Positions 40,980-50,824 of a stretch of DNA of 64,000 nt are shown in pieces. Position 1 is the stretch's first letter; every line of letters begins with the position of its first letter. Source of the stretch: Bacteroidota bacterium (lineage in GTDB: Bacteria > Bacteroidota > Bacteroidia > UBA8524); NCBI GenBank assembly GCA_006226545.1, contig SBGR01000010.1:1-64000 (forward strand). The letters run 5' to 3'. A program made the translations under genes and the position numbers. Under the pieces are notes generated by a model. It did not search any database, was not told where the DNA came from, and saw only the letters and a program-made list of their open reading frames with translations.

Positions 40980-42286
40980 AACTCTGGTCGAAAGGAAATA
41001 CCGCACCGCAAGAGGTGCAGCATCGTATAGAAGAATTTACCGCAGGCGAAGACCGACACTGGGATGCTTTTCTGGCTGTGGTAGACGTGCAAGGCAGCAT
41101 CGCTCATGTGAACATGTTGGCCAAACAAGGTTTATTGAGCGAAGCAGATCACGCTATCCTCATTCCGGCTCTACAAGGTTTACTGGAGCTGGCTAAACAA
41201 GGCAAACTTCACTTGGAAGAAGGGGTGGAAGACATTCACTCGCAAGTGGAACTCATGCTGACCCGAGAACTAGGCGAGGTAGGGAAAAAGATTCACGCGG
41301 CCCGCTCCCGCAATGATCAAGTTTTAGTCGACTTGAAGCTTTACCTACGTGAAGAATTGCTTTCGCTTGAAACAGAGGTACAAGATTTCGCTAAGCAAAT
41401 GTTGGCTTTGAGTGAAAAACACAAAGACGTGCTTTTGCCCGGCTATACGCATTACCAAGTAGCGATGCCTTCTTCTTTCGGGTTGTGGTTTGCCTCTTGG
41501 GCCGAATGTTTGGCTGAAGACCTGTGGCAAGTACATGCAGCAGTTAAGCTGGTGAACAAAAATCCGCTTGGCTCGGCTGCCGGCTTTGGCTCCTCTTTTC
41601 CTATCGATAGAGAACAGACCACCCAAGAACTTGGCTTCAGCAACCTGCATTGGAATGTTTTGAATGCGCAGATGAGCAGGGGAAGAACAGAAAAATCGGT
41701 GGCTACAGCTTTGGCTGCGCTCGGATTTACCTTGGGTAGAATGAGCCAAGACATCGTTTTATACCTATCGCAAAACTTTGGTTTCCTGCGATTCCCTTCG
41801 GCTTATACCACGGGCTCTAGCATTATGCCGCACAAGAAGAATCCGGATGTATTTGAGCTGATGCGCGCGCGTTGCAACAGATTGCAGTCCTTGCCCAATG
41901 AGTTAGCGTTGATTCAAGCTAACCTCTCCACCGGTTACCACCGCGATTTGCAAATCATGAAAGAGCACCTTTTTCCGGCATTGCAGGAGTTGAAATCGTG
42001 CTTTAACATGGCAGGCTGGATGCTTGAAGTGGTGGAAGTGAGTGAATCTATTCTGAGCGATGAGAAATACCGCTACCTCTTTACGGTGGAGGCTGTTAAT
42101 CAGAAAGTATTGGAAGGCATGGCCTTTAGGGATGCTTACGTGTCTGTTGGACAAACCGTTGAAGCAGGGAAGTTTGAGTGGAATGCATCGCTAAAACATT
42201 CGCACCAAGGCAGTTTGGGAAACCTCTGCAATGGGGAGATTGAAAGGCAATTGAATGAGGTGAGCGAGGCCATTGCAAAAGCCTAA
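40976..42286 (+). CDS. argH: Argininosuccinate lyase
   Basis: EDIHSQVELMLTRELGEVGKKIHAARSRNDQV, GSSIMPHKKNPDVFELMRAR. Confidence 0.97.
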   Translation: MKLWSKGNTAPQEVQHRIEEFTAGEDRHWDAFLAVVDVQGSIAHVNMLAKQGLLSEADHAILIPALQGLLELAKQGKLHLEEGVEDIHSQVELMLTRELGEVGKKIHAARSRNDQVLVDLKLYLREELLSLETEVQDFAKQMLALSEKHKDVLLPGYTHYQVAMPSSFGLWFASWAECLAEDLWQVHAAVKLVNKNPLGSAAGFGSSFPIDREQTTQELGFSNLHWNVLNAQMSRGRTEKSVATALAALGFTLGRMSQDIVLYLSQNFGFLRFPSAYTTGSSIMPHKKNPDVFELMRARCNRLQSLPNELALIQANLSTGYHRDLQIMKEHLFPALQELKSCFNMAGWMLEVVEVSESILSDEKYRYLFTVEAVNQKVLEGMAFRDAYVSVGQTVEAGKFEWNASLKHSHQGSLGNLCNGEIERQLNEVSEAIAKA

Positions 42287-42361
42287 GCAATTGTCATTTC
42301 GCGGTCATATTTGATTATAGGAAGTTGTAAGTTTTACAGATTCTCTATTTTAGCTCCGTCT

Positions 42362-44770
42362 ATGAAGAGAAGCTTACTGATGTTCTGCATTTTGTTCTCC
42401 CTGTTGGGAGTGAATGCGCAGCCCATTACCCAAACCATTCGTGGTAAAGTAGTAGATAAAGAATCGAAGTACCCGCTTACCGGGGTAACCATCAAATTAT
42501 TGACTGATACCAGCGGTACACGTGGATGTGCTAGCGATGTAGATGGCAATTTTGTGCTGGAGAATGTGCCGGTGGGTAGGCATAGTTTACAGTTCTCGTA
42601 CATGGGCTATTCCACCCGGGTGCTAGACAATATCACCGTAAGCTCAGCCAAGCAGGTGGTATTGAATGTAGACCTTGAAGAAAGCATTACCCTAGCCGAA
42701 GAGGTTATCATCAGCAATAAGAAAAATTCTTCCGATCCGCAGAATGAGATGGCGATTATCTCGGCGCGTTCCTTTACGGTGGAAGAAACCGATCGTTTTG
42801 CGGGCAGCAGGGGAGACCCCAGCCGGATGGCCTCCAACTATGCTGGCGTACAAGGCGCAAACGACTCAAGAAATGACATTGTGATTCGAGGCAACTCACC
42901 TGCCGGTGTTTTGTGGCGTGTAGAAGGCATCGATATCCCTAACCCAAATCACTTTGCTATTCCGGGTACTACCGGTGGACCGGTTAACATCATCAACAAT
43001 AAGATGTTGGCCAACTCCGATTTTTACACGGGCGCTTTCCCGGCCGAATTCGGTAATGCTACAGCCGGTGTCTTCGACTTGAAGTTCAGACCGGGCAATA
43101 ACCAGAAATACGAAAACAGCTTTCAATTTGGCTTCTTAGGCACCGAACTGTTTTCAGAAGGACCTATCAATAAAAAGAAAGGCTCCAGCTACTTGGTTGG
43201 CTACCGCTATTCCAGCTTAGCACTATTCGATGCCTTGAAGTTTGATATCGGTACCAATGCAGTTCCGAAATACCAAGACGGCGGATTTAAACTCAATTTC
43301 CCTTTGAAAAACAATGCCAGCATATCTGTTTGGGGCATTGGAGGCTATAGCAGCATCGATATTTTGATTTCAGAATTGTTGCCGGAAGAACGAAATATCT
43401 ACGGAGAAAACGACCGCGACCAATATTTTACATCGTATATGGGTGTGCTTGGTGCTACCTACAATAAAAGCTTCAATAGCAATACCTTTTTGAAAGTTAC
43501 AGTGGCTGCCATGAACCAATCGGTTGTAGTGCACCACGAATACCTGTTCTATTCACAGAACCGGGATACCTTGTACAAGAAAGATCCTTTGCTTCAGTAT
43601 ACCTTTAGCAATACAACCTACAATACACACGCGTCAGTTAATCATAAGCTCTCGAAGAAACTTACCTTGAAGGCCGGTGTCTTGTTTGATATTCAGAAAT
43701 TCAATTACCACGATTCGGCACGGGCTGTTGTGCAAGACAACCAAGGAAATTACAACCTAGACCCTTGGTCGGTGCGCTGGAATGCCGATGAATATGCCCT
43801 ATTGCTTCGTCCTTATGCCCAAGTGAATTGGAAACCAACAGCACGCTTCACTGCGAACTTCGGTTTGCACAGTCAGTATTCATCGCTCAATAATGCTGTT
43901 TCTGCTATTGAACCAAGAGCCAGCATGCGCTACGCAATCAACAGCAAAACCAATATGAGCGCAGGACTTGGTTTGCATAGCCAAATGCAGTCGCCTTATT
44001 TGTATTTCTACCAATTTGACACAGTAAACGGAACAAGCAACAGAGACATGGGCTTTACCAAAAGCTTTCACAGTGTTATTGGATTGGAACGTAGCCTAGG
44101 CAAAAGTACCCGCGTGAAGAGTGAATTGTATTTCCAATACCTCTTCGACGTTCCGGTTAAAACGATTCCAAGCTCATTCTCTTTACTCAATACCGGAAGC
44201 GGCTTTTCTCGCTTCTTCCCGGAACAATTGGTCAACCAAGGCAAAGGCCGCAATTACGGATTGGAACTCAGCGTGGAGCATTTCTTCTCTAAGCGTTTTT
44301 TCTTCTTGGTAACCGGATCACTCTTCGATGCTAAATACCAAGGCAGCGATAATGTTTGGCGCAATACCGATTTCAATGGAGGTTATGCATTGAGTGCCAT
44401 CTTAACCAAAGAATGGAAAGTGGGCAAAAGCGGAGCATTTCAAGCAGGAACAAACGTGACCCATGTAGGCGGACGCTATTATTCTCCGGCTGATACGGCC
44501 TTGAGTAACGCACGCAGTGAATTGATTGAAGTGGATTCGCTAAAAAACACCTTACAGACGCCGGCTTATTTCCGCATGGATTTGCGCCTTTCGTACAAAT
44601 GGAATAGGCCGAAGGTGAGTCACGAGTTTGCCTTAGACATTGTGAATGTGCTGAATACGAAGAATGTTTTGGCCTTGACCTATGCGCCTGATCCGAGCAG
44701 CACCACCAACGTTCGTTTCGAATACCAACTTTCTTTACTGCCGCTCTTCTATTACAGGCTGGATTTCTAA
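42362..44770 (+). CDS. TonB-dependent receptor with CarboxypepD_reg-like domain
   Basis: Signal peptide; IRGKVVDKESKYPLTGVTIKL; plug GVQGANDSRNDIVIRGNSPAGVLWRVEGIDIPNPNHF. Confidence 0.93.
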   Translation: MKRSLLMFCILFSLLGVNAQPITQTIRGKVVDKESKYPLTGVTIKLLTDTSGTRGCASDVDGNFVLENVPVGRHSLQFSYMGYSTRVLDNITVSSAKQVVLNVDLEESITLAEEVIISNKKNSSDPQNEMAIISARSFTVEETDRFAGSRGDPSRMASNYAGVQGANDSRNDIVIRGNSPAGVLWRVEGIDIPNPNHFAIPGTTGGPVNIINNKMLANSDFYTGAFPAEFGNATAGVFDLKFRPGNNQKYENSFQFGFLGTELFSEGPINKKKGSSYLVGYRYSSLALFDALKFDIGTNAVPKYQDGGFKLNFPLKNNASISVWGIGGYSSIDILISELLPEERNIYGENDRDQYFTSYMGVLGATYNKSFNSNTFLKVTVAAMNQSVVVHHEYLFYSQNRDTLYKKDPLLQYTFSNTTYNTHASVNHKLSKKLTLKAGVLFDIQKFNYHDSARAVVQDNQGNYNLDPWSVRWNADEYALLLRPYAQVNWKPTARFTANFGLHSQYSSLNNAVSAIEPRASMRYAINSKTNMSAGLGLHSQMQSPYLYFYQFDTVNGTSNRDMGFTKSFHSVIGLERSLGKSTRVKSELYFQYLFDVPVKTIPSSFSLLNTGSGFSRFFPEQLVNQGKGRNYGLELSVEHFFSKRFFFLVTGSLFDAKYQGSDNVWRNTDFNGGYALSAILTKEWKVGKSGAFQAGTNVTHVGGRYYSPADTALSNARSELIEVDSLKNTLQTPAYFRMDLRLSYKWNRPKVSHEFALDIVNVLNTKNVLALTYAPDPSSTTNVRFEYQLSLLPLFYYRLDF

Positions 44771-44795
44771 GTGGGATTAGCGAATTTGCAACCCG

Positions 44796-46109
44796 ATGGC
44801 ATTTAGCGAGGCAGACATGGAATGGAACTCAGGCTTTAAACACGCCTGGGATGTGATGACACAAACACGCGAATGCGTGCTGATCACGGGAAAAGCAGGG
44901 ACCGGTAAATCGACCTTGCTGCGTCACTTTGTGAAAGAATCAGGGAAAACCTGCGTGGTTGTTGCGCCTACAGGAATTGCCGCTATTAACGCCGGCGGAC
45001 AAACCGTTCATTCCTTTTTTGGATTGCCTATCAGGCCCATCATGCCGGGCGATTCTGAAATAAAGAAATACGGAAAATACCATCCCAAGTACAAGATCAT
45101 GGCGAACATGGACGTGCTGGTGGTGGATGAGGTTTCCATGCTCAGAGCCGATATCATCGATGCGATGGATCACTCGCTTCGCATCAACTTAGGCATCAAT
45201 AAACCTTTTGGAGGCAAACAGGTGGTTTTCTTTGGCGACTTATTCCAGCTGGAACCGGTGATGCAAAATAATCCGGTGGAGCGCCATCTTTTTACCGAAG
45301 TGTACAGAAGTCATTATTTCTTTGATGCCCAGGTCTTTGACGAATTGCATTTGCCCAATATTGAGCTGACTAGCGTATACCGTCAGAAAGACGAGAGCTT
45401 TATCAGTCTCTTGGATAGCATTAGAACGGCTACCTTGGAAGAAGACGGCATGCGTGAACTGAACGCGCGTTATATGCCGGATTACGAAGCTTCGCCCGAA
45501 GAGTTGACCATCACCCTTTGCACCAAAAACTATATGGCAGAAGGCATCAACGACTTCATGTTAAGTAGGTTGGAGTCTAGGTCGCAATCGTATAAGGGAG
45601 AGATAGAAGGCGAGTTCAACGAGCGAAACCTGCCAACGGCTTTTAGCCTGACCTTGAAAGTAGGGGCGCAAGTGGTCTTCCTAAAAAACCACGTTAGTGG
45701 CAAATACGTCAACGGCACCTTAGGCAAGGTAACGCGCTTGGATCCGATGCAGATTGAGGTGGAGCTGGAAGACGGTGAAACGGTGATGCTGGAAAAGGAA
45801 GTTTGGGAGAATAAGGTTTATAAATTCGATAACCTGAACAAACGTATTCAAAGCGATGTAATTGGCCGCTTTACCCAGTACCCTGTAAAACTCGCTTGGG
45901 CGATTACCATTCACAAAAGCCAAGGTTTAACTTTCGATAGAACCATTGTAGACATGGGCAGTGGCGCCTTCGCGCACGGACAAATGTATGTGGCTTTAAG
46001 CCGCTGTCGTTCGCTAGAGGGACTTTACTTGAAACAGCAAATTCGCTATCAAGACATCATCGTAGACGAACGCGTGGTGAACTTCGCTCGAAGAAACTTG
46101 CTGGTTTAA
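44796..46109 (+). CDS. Pif1/RecD-like AAA helicase
   Basis: Walker A ITGKAGTGKSTLL, VLVVDEVSMLRADIIDAMD, WAITIHKSQGLTFDRTIVDMG. Confidence 0.92.
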   Translation: MAFSEADMEWNSGFKHAWDVMTQTRECVLITGKAGTGKSTLLRHFVKESGKTCVVVAPTGIAAINAGGQTVHSFFGLPIRPIMPGDSEIKKYGKYHPKYKIMANMDVLVVDEVSMLRADIIDAMDHSLRINLGINKPFGGKQVVFFGDLFQLEPVMQNNPVERHLFTEVYRSHYFFDAQVFDELHLPNIELTSVYRQKDESFISLLDSIRTATLEEDGMRELNARYMPDYEASPEELTITLCTKNYMAEGINDFMLSRLESRSQSYKGEIEGEFNERNLPTAFSLTLKVGAQVVFLKNHVSGKYVNGTLGKVTRLDPMQIEVELEDGETVMLEKEVWENKVYKFDNLNKRIQSDVIGRFTQYPVKLAWAITIHKSQGLTFDRTIVDMGSGAFAHGQMYVALSRCRSLEGLYLKQQIRYQDIIVDERVVNFARRNLLV

Positions 46110-46492
46110 ATGCTACTCCAGCCATCTTGATCCGAAGCGTCAAAGGCATCTTGAATCCAATTGATTTCAGGGTTTCCTTGCTGGAGTACAACGGAAACAA
46201 TATCGAAGCGGTAGGCTGCTTCACTAAAGGCTTCACCTAAATACGCTTGCATGGCCTGTTCCATAAGTTGCTGCTTTTTAAGCGATACATATTCTTCTGG
46301 TAGTCCGAAGCGTAGGTCCTTTTTAGTTTTTACTTCAACCATCACAAGCGTTTTATTTTGCATTACAATCAAATCGATTTCTGATTTTTTATAATGCCAG
46401 TTGCGCTCCAATATCCGGCAGCCTTGTGTCGTGAGGAATTGTGCCGCTAGGTCTTCGCCCAATTGTCCGATAGCGTTTTGGTCCAGTTTCAT
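46106..46492 (-). CDS. yraN: YraN family (UPF0102) endonuclease-like protein
   Basis: GQLGEDLAAQFLTTQGCRILERNWHYKKSEIDLIVMQNKTLVMVEVKTKK. Confidence 0.92.
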   Translation of the reverse strand: MKLDQNAIGQLGEDLAAQFLTTQGCRILERNWHYKKSEIDLIVMQNKTLVMVEVKTKKDLRFGLPEEYVSLKKQQLMEQAMQAYLGEAFSEAAYRFDIVSVVLQQGNPEINWIQDAFDASDQDGWSSI

Positions 46493-46585
46493 GCCCTCAA
46501 GTTCGCACGACTTTAACCGACTTTTGGTCGTGCTTTGGTCAATTTTGCGCTGCCTGAGTGTAGAAAGCTAACGTATCTTTGTGCT

Positions 46586-47299
46586 ATGCGTAAAGTGCGA
46601 TTTGAAGATTTGGGTACGCGGGAATACCAAGACACCTGGGATTACCAGGAACAGCTTTTTGGTGAAAACGTGAATGCCAAGTTAGCGGCAAGAAGGGCGG
46701 AGGTAGCAGGAGAGCCTTTTGAACTCCATACCCAAGATCATTTGCTTTTTGTTGAACACCCGCATGTCTATACCTTGGGCAAAAGCGGAAAACCTGAAAA
46801 CCTCTTGATTGACGAAGCCGGGTTGAAGGAAGTGAATGCAACCTATTTGCCGATTAACCGCGGGGGCGATATCACCTACCACGGTTTTGGACAGCTGGTA
46901 GCCTACCCCATCTTCGATTTAGAACATTACTTTACCGACATCCATAAGTTTCTACGTTACCTCGAAGAAGCCATAATTTTAACACTGGCCGATTATGGAA
47001 TCAGCGCCGGGCGCATTGACGGATTGACAGGAGTTTGGATAGAACCTGACAATATGGACAGGGCCCGGAAGATTTGTGCCATGGGAATTCGGTGTTCGCG
47101 TTGGGTAACCATGCACGGACTTGCATTGAACGTAAACACCGACTTGAAATACTTTGAATACATAGTGCCATGCGGCATAGACGATAAAGCGGTTACATCC
47201 ATGCAGGCAGAGCTAGGCCATGAGGTTTCGATAGAGGAAGTGAAAGCGAAGGTGAAATTCCATATCGCTCAATTGTTTAGCATTGCCTTTGAGGAATAA
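46586..47299 (+). CDS. lipB: Octanoyltransferase LipB
   Basis: [61 protein letters not shown]. Confidence 0.96.
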   Translation: MRKVRFEDLGTREYQDTWDYQEQLFGENVNAKLAARRAEVAGEPFELHTQDHLLFVEHPHVYTLGKSGKPENLLIDEAGLKEVNATYLPINRGGDITYHGFGQLVAYPIFDLEHYFTDIHKFLRYLEEAIILTLADYGISAGRIDGLTGVWIEPDNMDRARKICAMGIRCSRWVTMHGLALNVNTDLKYFEYIVPCGIDDKAVTSMQAELGHEVSIEEVKAKVKFHIAQLFSIAFEE

Positions 47300-47327
47300 A
47301 GGATATAAAAAATTGTATTTTAAACAC

Positions 47328-47951
47328 ATGAAAAAATCTTGGATCATTATTGCCATTATCGTTGCTATCCCATTGTTCGGCTTTATGTGGGCGAATGGAG
47401 TCTACAACAAAATGCTGCGTTACGATGAAACAACCAGCGAAGCCTGGGGCTATGTTCAATCGGCTTACCAACGTAGGGCAGATTTGGTACCTCAATTAGT
47501 GGCCACAGTTGATATGGCTGCGGAAAACGAAAAAGAAATCTTGATGGGCGTTACCCAAGCACGTGCAGGTATCGTTGAATACAATAATAACTTAGGTGAG
47601 CTGAAAGAAGGCATCAACAATGCGAAGAACCCGGAACAGATGAACATGTACGGTAAAAAAATCAATACAGCCATCAACTTGGCGTTTGAAGCCTATCCGA
47701 ATATTCGTTCTACCGACGGTTTCATGAAGTTGCAAGATGAATTATCCGGTACTGAGAACCGCATTAAAATTGAACGCGACAGGTATACTTCAGCCGTGAA
47801 GGAATACAATATCTACCGCAAAGGCATCATGCGCAATATGGCCTTGTCCATCTTAGGCAAAGCCGATGAGTTTGAAGCAAAAGAAGGCTTTAAAACGTTG
47901 ACAGAAGGTGCTGATAAAGCGGTTGACGTAAGAGAGGAGTTCAAAAAATAA
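47328..47951 (+). CDS. LemA family protein
   Basis: MRYDETTSEAWGYVQSAYQRRADLVPQLVATV, FEAYPNIRSTDGFMKLQDELSGTENRIKIERDRYTSAVKEYN. Confidence 0.95.
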   Translation: MKKSWIIIAIIVAIPLFGFMWANGVYNKMLRYDETTSEAWGYVQSAYQRRADLVPQLVATVDMAAENEKEILMGVTQARAGIVEYNNNLGELKEGINNAKNPEQMNMYGKKINTAINLAFEAYPNIRSTDGFMKLQDELSGTENRIKIERDRYTSAVKEYNIYRKGIMRNMALSILGKADEFEAKEGFKTLTEGADKAVDVREEFKK

Positions 47952-48391
47952 TGGGACTTCTTTCAAAAGACTTTCTGAGTGAAGCAGAAGCAGAACGCAT
48001 TGTAGCTGCTATTCGTGAGGCAGAAAAAAACACCTCCGGAGAAATTCGACTTCACGTAGAACCATTTTGTAAGATTGAGGTCATGGACCGAGCGGCCGAT
48101 GTATTCGGCTTCTTAGACATGCACAAGACAGCACTTCGCAATGGGGTGCTGTTTTACCTCGCTTTTGAAGACCATCAATTTGCCATATTAGGCGATGGTG
48201 GAATTAACCAAAAAGTAGCCGATAACTTTTGGCAAGAGACCCGCGACTTGGTTTTGAACCATTTTAAATCAGAGCAATACACCGAAGGCTTAGTGCAAGG
48301 AATACTCCATGCGGGCGAACAATTGAAACATCATTTTCCGTATCAATCGGATGATAAAAACGAATTAAGTGACGAAATCTCATTTGGCTAA
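47951..48391 (+). CDS. TPM domain protein
   Basis: IVAAIREAEKNTSGEIRLHVEPFC, FAILGDGGINQKVADNFWQETRD. Confidence 0.9.
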   Translation: MGLLSKDFLSEAEAERIVAAIREAEKNTSGEIRLHVEPFCKIEVMDRAADVFGFLDMHKTALRNGVLFYLAFEDHQFAILGDGGINQKVADNFWQETRDLVLNHFKSEQYTEGLVQGILHAGEQLKHHFPYQSDDKNELSDEISFG

Positions 48392-49133
48392 AAGCCTTTC
48401 CATACTCACGCTTTTTACATTTTTTATTGCTGCGTTTACCGCAGATGCCAGGTCATTGCCTGATTCGGTTTCCGGAAAGCGTGTTTACGATGAGGCGGGA
48501 ATCTTGAGCCCAGGAGAAATTCAATCTCTGGAACATAAGATAGTTTCCTACCAAGACACCACCTCCACTCAAATTGTGATTTTTATTGGTAAATCGCTTG
48601 AAGGAGAAGACATCGAAGGCTTCAACTATAGGCTTGGCGAAGCCTGGGGTATTGGTCAAAAAGGCAAAAACAACGGTATCGTCATCAGTGTATTCATGGA
48701 AGATCGTTTGATGCGCATTGATGTGGGCAGAGGCTTGGAAGCAGCCATTACCGATGGTGAAGCCTACCAAATAAGGATGCAAATACTCAGGCCAAATTTT
48801 CGGAACGGTGCTTATTACCAAGGCTTAGATCAAGCCCTGGATGCCCTTTTTGCAGAGGCCAACGGGGAATTTCAAGGAAACGGAGCTCGTTATCGAAAGA
48901 ATAAGTCACCACTCTTCTTTTTTGTGATGCTAATCATCATCTTCATCATTCTGCGCATCTTGGGTAAAGGCAGAGGAGGTGGATTTGGTGGTGGCTTCGC
49001 TGGGGGCTACATGGCCGGTCGTATGATGGGCGGCGGTTGGGGTAACTTCTCCTCCGGTGGCGGCGGCTTTAGCGGCGGAGGAGGCTTCGGTGGCGGAAGC
49101 TTTGGTGGTGGTGGTTCCGGTGGTAGCTGGTAA
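48369..49133 (+). CDS. TPM domain protein, YgcG-like with Gly-rich C-terminus
   Basis: VYDEAGILSPGEIQSLEHKI, GWGIGQKGKNNGIVI-like, GGGSFGGGGSGGSW end. Confidence 0.92.
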   Translation: MTKSHLAKSLSILTLFTFFIAAFTADARSLPDSVSGKRVYDEAGILSPGEIQSLEHKIVSYQDTTSTQIVIFIGKSLEGEDIEGFNYRLGEAWGIGQKGKNNGIVISVFMEDRLMRIDVGRGLEAAITDGEAYQIRMQILRPNFRNGAYYQGLDQALDALFAEANGEFQGNGARYRKNKSPLFFFVMLIIIFIILRILGKGRGGGFGGGFAGGYMAGRMMGGGWGNFSSGGGGFSGGGGFGGGSFGGGGSGGSW

Positions 49134-49217
49134 TAGCTTAGTCAACACTGTATCTTTTCAAAGTCAGTTCAGGTAGAACGGCTTGTTTCTCTTTAAAAAT
49201 CGTAGCAACTTGCCGCT

Positions 49218-49949
49218 ATGCTTAATAAACTGGATTTAGAACGTGTGGTGGTGCTCGACATTGAAACGGTGTCGCAAAATGCCAGTTACACGTCGCTAGA
49301 TTCAGAATGGAAGGAGCTCTGGGATCTCAAAGCGGCCAACCTCAAACGCAAGGAGGAAGAAGACGAAGAAACGCTTTACAAAAGAGCCGGTATCTATGCC
49401 GAATTTGGTAAGGTGGTTTGCATTTCAGTGGGCTTCTTCCGTGCCTACGATGATCACTACCAGTTTCGTATAAAATCGTTTTACGGCGATGATGAAAAAG
49501 CGGTATTGAGCGATTTTGCCCAATTGCTGGATAGCCGGTTTCACGGCAAACAGTTTCTCTTGGCGGCCCATAACGGCAAAGAATTCGACTTTCCATACCT
49601 CGCCCGTCGAATGGTCATCCAGGGAATATCCTTACCATTGATGTTAGACCATGCCGGCAAAAAGCCATGGGAGGTTCCACATTTAGACACCATGGAGTTG
49701 TGGAAGTTTGGCGATTTCAAACACTATACATCGCTAAAGCTTTTGGCTAAAGTATTGGGCATTCCAACGCCTAAAGACGATATCGACGGAAGCATGGTTG
49801 GAGAAGTCTACTGGAAGGAACAAGACTTGGAACGCATTAAGGTCTATTGCCAGAAAGATGTAATCACCGTAGCACAAATGCTATTGCGTTTTAGCGGAAA
49901 GCGTTTGCTTAAGCAGGAAGAACTTATCTTTGCCGACCAAGAAGACTAA
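49218..49949 (+). CDS. 3'-5' exonuclease, DnaQ/PolB-like
   Basis: VVVLDIETVSQNASY, AAHNGKEFDFPYLARRM, YCQKDVITVAQML. Confidence 0.92.
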   Translation: MLNKLDLERVVVLDIETVSQNASYTSLDSEWKELWDLKAANLKRKEEEDEETLYKRAGIYAEFGKVVCISVGFFRAYDDHYQFRIKSFYGDDEKAVLSDFAQLLDSRFHGKQFLLAAHNGKEFDFPYLARRMVIQGISLPLMLDHAGKKPWEVPHLDTMELWKFGDFKHYTSLKLLAKVLGIPTPKDDIDGSMVGEVYWKEQDLERIKVYCQKDVITVAQMLLRFSGKRLLKQEELIFADQED

Positions 49950-49951
49950 GT

Positions 49952-50824
49952 TTGGAACTACTCACACCCCTACACTGGAAAGATTACGAGCTACTTGATT
50001 GTGGCAACTTTGAGAAGCTGGAACGCTTCGGTAAATATATTCTTCGTCGCCCGGAGCCTCAGGCAATCTGGAACAAGCGCTGGACCGAAGAAGAGTGGAA
50101 GATGCACACCAATGCCTCGTTCAGCCAGAAGGGCGCCCATTCTGGAGAGTGGCGCAAAAGCAATATGCCCGACAATTGGTTTATGCATTACAACCACGGA
50201 GGCATGAAACTTCGGTTTAAGTTGGCCTTAACAGCCTTCAAGCACGTTGGTATTTTCCCGGAGCAAGCCGCTAACTGGGATTTCATCTATAACTCAATTA
50301 AAGCTTTGCCGGTTGAACAGCCGCGTGTTTTAAATTTATTCGCCTATACCGGCGGTGCATCGCTTGCGGCTAAGGCTGCCGGCGCAGATGTGGTGCACGT
50401 AGATTCAGTTCGTCAAGTAGTAGGATGGGCAAAGGAAAATATGGAATTATCTAGCTTAGATAATATTCGCTGGACTGTTGAAGACGCTTTGAAATTTGTA
50501 AAACGGGAAGCCAAACGCGGTAAATTTTACCACGGTATCTTATTGGACCCACCGGCCTATGGCATTGGTGCAAAAGGAGAACGCTGGAAATTGGAAGAGA
50601 GCTTAAACGATATGCTCACCGACCTATCGAGTCTGCTTCACCCTGAACATAATTTCTTCTTATTGAACGTGTATTCTTTGGGTTTATCTGCTTTGGTAGC
50701 AGAGAACTTAGCGAATATTCACTTTCCAAAAGCGAAGAACCTCCATACCGGAGAATTGTATCTGAAATCAACAAGCGGCGTGAATTTGCCATTGGGTGTA
50801 TTCGCTCGTTTCCACTCCCATTGA
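49952..50824 (+). CDS. Class I SAM-dependent methyltransferase (RlmI-like)
   Basis: RVLNLFAYTGGASLAAKAAGADVVHVDSVRQVVGWAKEN, LLDPPAYG. Confidence 0.9.
   Translation: MELLTPLHWKDYELLDCGNFEKLERFGKYILRRPEPQAIWNKRWTEEEWKMHTNASFSQKGAHSGEWRKSNMPDNWFMHYNHGGMKLRFKLALTAFKHVGIFPEQAANWDFIYNSIKALPVEQPRVLNLFAYTGGASLAAKAAGADVVHVDSVRQVVGWAKENMELSSLDNIRWTVEDALKFVKREAKRGKFYHGILLDPPAYGIGAKGERWKLEESLNDMLTDLSSLLHPEHNFFLLNVYSLGLSALVAENLANIHFPKAKNLHTGELYLKSTSGVNLPLGVFARFHSH

Noticed and set aside
48970-49130. Gly-rich low-complexity DNA repeat
   Set aside because: Explained by the Gly-rich C-terminus common to YgcG/TPM proteins.
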